Shown here piece after piece: positions 56,906 to 64,000 of a DNA stretch of 64,000 nucleotides (position 1 is its first letter; every line of letters begins with the position of its first letter). Below the pieces are notes generated by a model. The model ran no database searches and had not been told where the DNA came from. It saw only the letters and a list, made by a program, of their open reading frames with translations. The stretch covers positions 2,145,975-2,209,974 of the forward strand of contig JAQFVV010000183.1 in the NCBI GenBank assembly GCA_028023455.1, in the 5' to 3' direction. The DNA is from Epiperipatus broadwayi (taxonomy: Eukaryota > Onychophora > Udeonychophora > Euonychophora > Peripatidae). A program made the position numbers and the translations under genes.

Positions 56906-57625
56906 TCAAATTTTAAATTTTTTTAATAACTTATTAAAAGAAGTGTGTTTAAGCTTATTACTTTCATTGTTTGTTCTGATAAAACTAAGGTCTATAAATT
57001 TTGTGTTGTTATTAGTAATAAATGTTGAAGTTTGTTTTTGCATGCTTTTTTTTTTCATATGCCATAGCATCGACTGGGAGGCGAACCTATAACTGTCTGC
57101 AACCAAATACTTGCTTGCAAGGCAGCTGCGATGACCTCTCAGCTAACAATGCTTGACTCCTGCATGCTTATTTTGCTTTATTTTTGAGAGTTCTGATTGG
57201 TTAATTGGACCTGAAACATTATCATTAAAAATCATTGAAGATTTATTTTCATAAAGTGTTTTGCATGTAGGAAAGGTTTTACTGAGCGTGACTTCATTTA
57301 CTTGTTTTATGTAGAATTTTCCCTGCATTACTGCAACCGGGATGTTTGCTAGGAGACTATTATAACATTACTTTTATTATTGATCTTTGCGGCATTTTTC
57401 TTTAGTGAGTCTTTTATTATTTTTTCTTATTTTCATGCAAAGTCTAAAGATTATCACAGTTATTTTTATATCATTGTTACTTTTTCCTTTGTTTAACATT
57501 CTAGAATTTTTACTCTTAATTCTATATTGACTATTTGATTTCATGTTTGCTGTGATCAATTTATCAGAAATTACATCGATATTGGGAAGCCTGTTATTTT
57601 TACTGACGTTTTTAGTTACAGACAT
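56906..57625 (-). pseudogene. Basic ORF1-like relic of the LINE
   Basis: Three minus frames (57377-57625, 57143-57328, 56906-57106) are rich in Lys, Asn and Ser (for example RIKSKNSRMLNKGKSNNDIK) and lie at the 5' side of the LINE, where an RNA-binding ORF1 would be. The SINE at 57048-57160 separates the last two; without it the sequence continues in the same style. No zinc knuckle or RRM could be identified. The ORF1 call rests on position and composition. Confidence 0.4.
57048..57160 (-). mobile_element. tRNA-derived SINE (family S, second subtype), copy 7
   Basis: Same subtype as 44115-44217: CTGTCTGCAACCAAATACTT, GCTTGCAAGGCAGCTGCGAT and GACCTCTCAGCTAACAATGC. Target-site duplications TGCATGCTT at 57039-57047 and 57161-57169. 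It interrupts the LINE ORF1-like region, so it is younger than the LINE. Confidence 0.82.
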
Positions 57626-59056
57626 AATAACAACAGTTATTCATTTTTATTTGAATTTTAAGAGTAAGACTATAAATATGCTAAATTATATTTTTTTATT
57701 GCAACTTTCAGATTAAGTTTTTATATTGGCAGCCATATTACCTTCTTCGAAATTGAATTTTTGTTTCAGTCATGTCAACTTAAAACTCCACAATGAAATT
57801 TAAATCACATTTTGATATTGTTTTCATAAAACTGCTTGCAAATAGTTCCGAAAACAAATATTACAAAAATTAAAAACAAAATTGGTCACAGTGTGCTACA
57901 TTGTTTAATATTTTTATTTGAAGTGCCATCAGTTTGTGTGCTGGCGTTTAAAATGTTTATTTTTATTTTGTGCAGAAATTCCATAATATAGATAAATTTC
58001 AGAGAACAATCACCTAATTGCAGATTAATCCAAATATTTGATTAAGTTAATAAAAGCAATAAATAAATTATACCTTTGTAACACTATTTTGTTGCATTTT
58101 AGGAAACCTCCCCCTCCCCCAACATAGAGTACTTCTCAATCCTTTAAAGTTACAGAAAGCCTATGAAAATAGTTTATCTTTGACCAGATGCAGTCACCAA
58201 AATTCTTAAGTCCTTTTGACTAGTTAGAAAACAGTAATATATCTTTACAACTAATGCAATCTTTTGTAACCCTTTTATTTTTATAAATTTGAACAAAAAA
58301 AGTATCTGTAAGAATAATAGTACAATTTCATATAATATTTCTAAAAAAATTCACTAATTTTAAAGCTAATATCTCACTAAAATACTTTATAACTTTTCCA
58401 AATATATCACTAATAAACTGTAGATTACAAAGATCTATTTTAACTTCACTAAGTTAAATATCTTTGTCCAATCCCAAATATGAAAATACAATAGATATAG
58501 CATTCAACCGTATCTTCCTATTCTTAAACATTATTCATATAGTAATCAAAATAATCTCGTCTTGTTTATAATAATATCATTTTTGTATAAAAGTAGTGCT
58601 TGTTATGGATTGAATAGAATTATTACTCCATTTTTCAATATATATATATTATTTTCAATCTATGTTGAAAAAGATCTTAATTGAACACTGTCAGCCAATG
58701 ATCATACATCTTTCGTCATTTTAATCCACCAATCATATTAAGTCTTTGTCACTTGTTGAACTTATTAAATCTCTATATTATTTATGAAGCTATACTTTCA
58801 ATATGGTCTTATAGCAAGCATAATGATATTTGATTCTTCTTAATCATGTTATTAAACATAAAATCATTGTTAGAAAAATCACAGAATTCTTTCAGTAAAA
58901 TCAAACATAATGTTAGTCTTGTTTACAATTTGCTTCTTCAGAAAATTATTTACATCATTAACATAAAATCAAAATTTAACATTTAGATGTTAGAATCAAA
59001 TTAATAACAATATAATTTGCAAGTGCAGTATTCATTAGTAAATTTTTAATCAGAAG
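57626..59056. other. Unassigned AT-rich stretch
   Basis: No gene or repeat recognised. A short CCTCCCCCTCCCCC tract at 58110-58120 is the only local G/C-rich feature. Confidence 0.4.
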
Positions 59057-59310
59057 ATAATCAGCCTTCAATATGCATTGTTCATTCATGTTACTAACTC
59101 ACTTGATGTTACAGTGAGTATGTAGAACACTCTCAAACCCAATGCAAGATAGAAACTTGCATTTAGGTACAAAGATAAAATGGGCATTCTTATTTTTTAA
59201 AAGTCTCTATCTTGCATTTGGATTTAAGAGTGCCCTGCATACTCACTGTAACATTGGTGAGTTAGCAACTGATTGAACACTGCATGTTAAAGGCTGATTA
59301 CCTTCTGATT
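59057..59310. mobile_element. Family D foldback element, copy 3
   Basis: TAATCAGCCTTCAATATGCA, GATGTTACAGTGAGTATGTA and CTCTCAAACCCAATGCAAGA are mirrored by TCTTGCATTTGGATTTAAGA, CATACTCACTGTAACATTGG and GCATGTTAAAGGCTGATTA. The loop holds GGTACAAAGATAAAATGGGC, shared with the copies at 5424 and 40390. About 250 bp. Confidence 0.75.
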
Positions 59311-60782
59311 AAAGAGTTATTTTAATGTTAATGGGTGTTGAGATTTAATATGACCAAAAATTACTTTTAAAGAGTGAATATTAATTTTCTATAAATATAT
59401 TTGGAATATATTCTATTTTAATGAACCTATTATTTTAATCTTTGATGCACTGCTGTTTATAATCTAACAATTAATGTGCACTTGTTTAAGTGCTCATGTA
59501 ATTTTATTTTCCTTTTTTTCTTTTACATTCTAACCCACAGTTATAAAAGAATCTTTAAAATGTAAATATATTTTGTGGAGATATATTCAATAGTTTTTAT
59601 ATAAATTTTCTATATAAACAAAAAGTTCATGTCAATCCCTGTACTGAGCAAACATTCATTAACAGATGACCATTTTAATTGATAGAACTGCCTTCCATTA
59701 TTTGGTACAGGTAGAAAGAATCCTAGACTGTCTGGAGTGGAAGATACCCAGATTGATTCCAAACATCTTATAATGTCATCAGTAATAAAACCAGTTGATT
59801 ATTTATTCATAGAACTAGTCATTATTTCCAATAACTATGGAGGTCAGCTGCCTTTATTAAGACATGTATTAAAATGTTTTAAATTTAAAAAATTGATTTT
59901 GTAATGGTATTGATACAATAATACTATCTATCAAGGAATAGACGTTTTGAACCTTTTCCATCTAATGTTGTAGCATAAGGACTGATAAAATCAGCACAGA
60001 TATCATTATGAAAATCTATTTTTAATATAATTAGCTTTTTATTGTTTCTTCTAGAAATTCCATGATTAAGAGATATCAATTTGAATCTTATAATGAATCC
60101 AATATAAAATTATCTTTTTGTCCATTGATCTGCTTTTTTAAAAAAAAATACTGTTCATGACAGATATTTTAAATGCTGGCTCTGGCTAAGCATTTATCAT
60201 AAAGCTTGTAAAGGAATTGGAAATCCTCATTGTTTATAACTTACAAGCTTAAGAGATAGGGTCATGTGATCTATGACTCTTATTTTAACTATTTATAACC
60301 ATGTATTTGTTTAATTAAATTTTGTTTCTCTAAATAATCAGTTTCACAAAGAGTAGGTATATTAATCCTGAAGCACGACTTCTCATTAGCTATTTATTCA
60401 TACTTGAAAAATTTACATCAAGTAAATTTGCTAACATTCCTTGTGTTTTTATCCTTTTAAAAAGTAAAATACCTATCTTCAATTTTTCTTTTTTATTACT
60501 ATTACTTCACTATTTTATAAACAATCCAGTAAGCATGTTGACTTAGCCAAATTGTGAAAATTAGGTTGAACATTTTTTAAGTTTTTTTTTTTTTTGTAAT
60601 ATATATAGTAGATAGAAAGTTCTCTAAATAAGATGATCTAAAAATACAATCATTTTTCCAAAAGAAAACTTCCAAATTCAGTGTCAAAATAACTTCATTA
60701 TTGCTTTAAATTTATTAATACTTTTTGTAACATTTAAATACAAGCATATTATATATACTTTTAAGCTAGATATAATTAGAGG
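59311..60782. other. Unassigned stretch
   Basis: No gene recognised. A possible degraded tRNA-like head near 59705-59760 (AGACTGTCTGGAGTGG and CAGATTGATTCC) is too weak to call. Confidence 0.35.
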
Positions 60783-61469
60783 TAATTTGAACCCAGACTT
60801 TCAAACTCCCTTTAGTCATCCACTCTATCTTATACAATCAAAACACATGACCACATACATGCAAAAAAGATAAATTATCTCCAATATAGATATTTTGTGC
60901 TGAACCAGCACTCATCAGTTGGGCCAGATCATCATTTTCCACACATATATATCATCAATGCTCAGTTTATATTAAGATAGCAAATTTTCAAACTCTCATG
61001 GACATGCTTCAATCTTTCCCACTCTCCAATTCTTCAGCCATTCATATCATTGAAAATCTGATGAAGGCACGTTCAATGTCCTATTTTGTCATTAATATGT
61101 TGACCATAAGTCATTTCTGATCTCTCATGGTCAAAACTCATGAACAACATAGACATGACAACAAAATTGGCAAACAAGGACTTTGAACATGACATTATCA
61201 GATTTTCAATGATATGGATGGCTGAAGAGTTGGAGAAGATTGAAATCTGTTCATTAAAGTTTGAAGATTTGGTGTCTTAATATAATCCAAGCACTGATTA
61301 CATATACGTGTATTGGAGATGATGATCTGGACCTACTGATAAGTACTGGTTCAACACAAAATAGGTATATTGGAGATCATTTACACATGTATGTGGTCCT
61401 GTGTGTCGATTGTATAAAATAAAGTGGATAACTACAGGGAGCTTGAAAGTCTGGTTTAAATTCTCTCTA
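60783..61469. mobile_element. Family B foldback element, full-length copy
   Basis: Near-complete palindrome of about 685 bp with arms of about 330 bp. From outside in: TTGAACCCAGACTTTCAAAC, ACCACATACATGCAAAAAAG, TGAACCAGCACTCATCAGTT, TCAATGCTCAGTTTATATTA, CATATCATTGAAAATCTGAT and GTTGACCATAAGTCATTTCT, all mirrored in the right half. No frame above 61 codons and no transposase, so non-autonomous. This copy defines the order used to recognise the shorter and half copies. Confidence 0.82.
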
Positions 61470-62130
61470 ATACTTTTTGGCAAAAAAAAAAAAAAAAAAG
61501 AATTCAGAAATTAGTGAAAGTGTAATATGTAATCAAGAGTATTTTTTTTACTCTACTCTATGAGGAAGGCATGGAAAAATAAAAGGCAGAAATGCATTTG
61601 CATAAACTCTCAAACCCCATTGATACAATTAGTAAAAGAAGATCACTGACATAACAGAAGGTTTGTGATGATTAGATCCTACATTAAATTAAATGGACAC
61701 AACAAGATAAAAGAAAAAAAAATGAAGAAAGAAATGAAAAAATGATCACAGAGAGGAGACAGAAAAACTATTTGCATATTGTTATTTTTAGCTGGGCATA
61801 GCCTATTGTTATTCACAATTAACTATAATATCTAAAGATCATTTTATTGTTACTCAAATACTAATACATATATGTGAAAGATAAAAACAGTAAGGGCAAA
61901 ATTTTTTTAAAGGTAATTGGATATTGATAAAGTTTAATATTGTTTTTTTTTTTTTAATTGAATATAAGTTTAAGTGGACTAATAATAGTAAAACTCATTA
62001 AAAAGGGAGAAGCAAAAAAAGTGACGTAATAAACTACAGATACTTTCCTATTGTGTTATTATATTTATAATACTTTTTAAAGGATACTAGGTACTTGATT
62101 ATTAGTCCGGTGATAATGAAAGTCGTCGTC
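61470..62130. other. Unassigned AT-rich stretch
   Basis: Starts with an 18-base A-run (61482-61499) at the family B border. No gene recognised. Confidence 0.4.
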
Positions 62131-62137
62131 ACAATTA

Positions 62138-62366
62138 AATGTATATATAAAGATCGAATTAAACACATTTATAATCTTCTAAAAAGGCATGAATTAATTT
62201 TGTAAGTGATTTTGACAAGGAGAAAGTTATTAGTCAAAATGTTGCTTTTGCTGCTAATTTTACGGCTATGATATCACACTTTGTGTCGATACTTCGGAAA
62301 AACAGTGTCAGTCTTTCGTTCAGGATTGACGAAAGAGAGTAGCCTTTCGTAACGGAACTTGGTTGA
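62138..62366 (+). promoter_or_regulatory. Possible promoter and first (5' UTR) exon
   Basis: TATATATAAAG at about 62142-62152 is a good TATA-box match. From about 62180 to 62366 the DNA becomes CpG-richer (TACGGC, GTCGATACTTCGG, TTTCGTAACGG) and ends with TTGAG|GTAAGAAAG, a near-consensus splice donor. The only ATG in a short frame here (MLLLLLILRL-stop, about 62239) would be an upstream frame, so the exon would be mostly untranslated. The gene would extend rightwards, mostly or wholly outside the window. A polypyrimidine tract followed by CGTCAG at 63150-63177 could be a downstream acceptor. Confidence 0.32.
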
Positions 62367-62451
62367 GGTAAGAAAGTTCAGTTTACTGCAATAATGCTAA
62401 GAAACAACATTTTAAATGGAAGGAATTGCGGGTTAAATATATGTAAATATA

Positions 62452-62795
62452 GGGGATTTGAATTCAGATTTTCAAGCACCCTTCAACTATCCACACTATC
62501 TCATACAACTGATACACATGACCACCCACATGTAAAAAAATATAAATAATCACCAATATTTGTATTTCGTGCTGGTCCAGATTATCATCTTCCACACACA
62601 TATATAATCAGTGCTCAGTTTATATTAAGATAGAAAATCTTCATACTTTAACGGACAGGCTTCAATCTACTCCAACCTCCAACATTTCAGCTATCCATAT
62701 CATTGAAAATCTGATGATGAAAAACCCAATCCCATGCTGATGCCAATATTATTGTCATGCCTATGGTGACCTCAAGTCACTCTGACCGCTCATAT
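62452..62795 (+). mobile_element. Family B, single left arm
   Basis: Starts TTTGAATTCAGATTTTCAAG and proceeds through ACACATGACCACCCACATGT, TCAGTGCTCAGTTTATATTA and CATTGAAAATCTGATGATGA to TGGTGACCTCAAGTCACTCT. It ends at the palindrome centre. Confidence 0.7.
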
Positions 62796-63885
62796 TAAAT
62801 ATATGTAATTTTTGATTTGAGTTTATTTTTCCAAATAAAGTCTTTCACTTTTTAATGCGCCTATTTTTAACTATAGTATAAATTTAAAAAAAGTAAAATG
62901 ATAAAAATACATCAGGTATCCAGCCGTTAATTTATCATATAATATCTTTGCCTTCTCTATTTGTTTGTAAAGAAATAAAAAAACAATTATTACATATTGC
63001 TTTGTTTAAGACTTCTACTTCTGATCTATTCATGATAAATGTACATATTTGTATAAAATTGAAAGAGTACAATATATTTATCATATAGAGATCGTCTGAG
63101 CAGTTTTGGAAACAGTGATCTAGGGAATATTATCTTACGTACTTAATATTCTTTTTTTTTTTCCGTCCGCACGTCAGATTAAAAGAATCAGTAAATTTAA
63201 CAGTAATTGTGAAAATTCTGTTAGCCTTCTCTTAATATGATATTTTCTTTTGGAAAAATTTAATAAATGTTGATCAATCTATTATCATTCAAAGCGGCCT
63301 CATGAAAAGAAACTGTAGAAGTGGAATTAATAATAAATTTGACCTATTTTTGAATTGTGGGAGGATCAATTGATTTTTATTCTTACATCATTTGCTTAAT
63401 ATAAAATAATTGCTATCTATTTACTTATACTTTTAGACAAAATTGTTAATTTGTGAGGGGTCTGTTTTTATCGAATTGAGAAATGAACTGTTTTATTGCA
63501 TTCGTGAGCAATTTATACATTTTTATCACCTTCTACAAAGATGCCGAGGGTGTTTAGTTTCAGAGACATTGCATAAATAATTTTAAGATTGCTTGCTATT
63601 TTAAATCTTTTTTTTTCTTACATATAGCTCTACATTTCAAAACAGTAATTTAAACACATGCGATAAGTTAAAAGGTGTGTGCGCGCGCATGTATACTTTT
63701 TTGCATAGCAAAGTATAACTTGATTTTTTACTTACACTTCATTTATTATATAATATAATGATATCAATCTGTTGATAGGCAAAAAGCATTATTGTGCTTC
63801 TTACTGTCTTAAAAAAAATTTAATATTTTTCTGCAGATAAGACTATGGTTATTTGTGATTTTCTATTGTTATTAAATGATTCTAT
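62796..63885. other. Unassigned stretch
   Basis: No gene recognised. A GTGTGTGCGCGCGC purine-pyrimidine tract at about 63677-63689 and a candidate splice acceptor at 63177 are the only noted features. Confidence 0.35.
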
Positions 63886-64000
63886 GTGTATAAATGATAA
63901 TCTGGACCAACTGATGATTGCTGGTTTAGCATGGAATACGTTTATAGGTGATTATTTTTCTTTTCGACTTATATGTGTTCAAGTGTATCAGTGATATGAG
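63886..64000 (+). mobile_element. Family B right arm, running off the window
   Basis: AATGATAATCTGGACCAACT, GATGATTGCTGGTTTAGCAT and GTTCAAGTGTATCAGTGATA match the outer half of a family B right arm. The end of the element lies outside the window. Confidence 0.65.

Larger units (their letters stand above)
51046..57625 (-). mobile_element. Decayed L1/Tx1-like LINE, about 6.5 kb
   Basis: Minus strand. The 3' end is marked by a 14-base poly(A) (plus-strand T-run 51051-51064) preceded by AATAAA (51076-51081). Inward come the C-terminal region, the reverse transcriptase (about 53080-53930), the upstream RPISL-type region (about 53790-54020), a repeated stretch that would be the end of the APE endonuclease (54786-55045), and a basic ORF1-like stretch (56906-57625). 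The poly(A) tail and the domain order fit the L1/Tx1 group rather than RTE. Inserted in it are two SINEs (55881, 57048), a family A element (51750), a foldback (52460) and a small element near 54165. Every part has stops, so this is a fossil. Confidence 0.7.

Overview
The window is AT-rich (by eye roughly three quarters A+T) repeat-dominated eukaryotic DNA. It shows no operons, no bacterial-type genes, and no rRNA, CRISPR array or intact tRNA gene. RTE-type and L1/Tx1-like LINEs, a Penelope-like GIY-YIG fragment, a Merlin transposase relic, a Tigger/pogo-like element, tRNA-derived SINEs and many foldback elements together point to an invertebrate metazoan nuclear genome. I cannot name the phylum. 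Every open frame above 60 codons is either inside a decayed mobile element, antisense to one, or unrecognised, so no intact protein-coding gene is supported.

Layout. 0-6 kb: foldback elements of two families (here called A and B), two SINEs flanking a hairpin, and one CpG-richer patch that looks like a first exon ending in a GTAAGT donor (2367-2399). 6-20 kb: mostly unassigned AT-rich DNA, an RTE 3' end with a 5' inversion and a target-site duplication (11026-11847), a family B arm inside a family C repeat (12.9-13.4 kb), a possible isolated host exon (15090-15246) and a 72-bp direct repeat (17.3-17.6 kb). 19.4-24 kb: three RTE copies, one split by a 1.17-kb Tigger-like element that itself holds smaller elements. 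24-33 kb: a run of foldback elements, SINEs and a cluster of family A copies. 34.5-39.5 kb: a long RTE relic (endonuclease plus reverse transcriptase, minus strand) split by an inverted pair of Penelope-like fragments and by a second RTE copy. 39.95-40.06 kb: a GC-rich island with two CTCF-like motifs. 40-50 kb: foldback elements, SINEs and a dimeric SINE in otherwise unassigned DNA. 50.1-51 kb: Merlin transposase pseudogene. 51.05-57.6 kb: a roughly 6.5-kb decayed L1/Tx1-like LINE with poly(A) end and an in-frame 87-bp triplication. 57.6-64 kb: foldback elements, and a TATA box plus donor site that may mark a promoter and first exon (62.14-62.37 kb) leading out of the window.

The window reads as an intron or intergenic region built by repeated nested insertion. 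LINEs (RTE, L1/Tx1) would supply the machinery for SINE movement, while the foldback elements are non-autonomous and no active transposase is present here. No convincing new defence or metabolic system was found. The most distinctive structures are the Penelope inverted pair, the nested insertion stacks, the family B foldback elements in full and half forms, and the three small candidate host signals.
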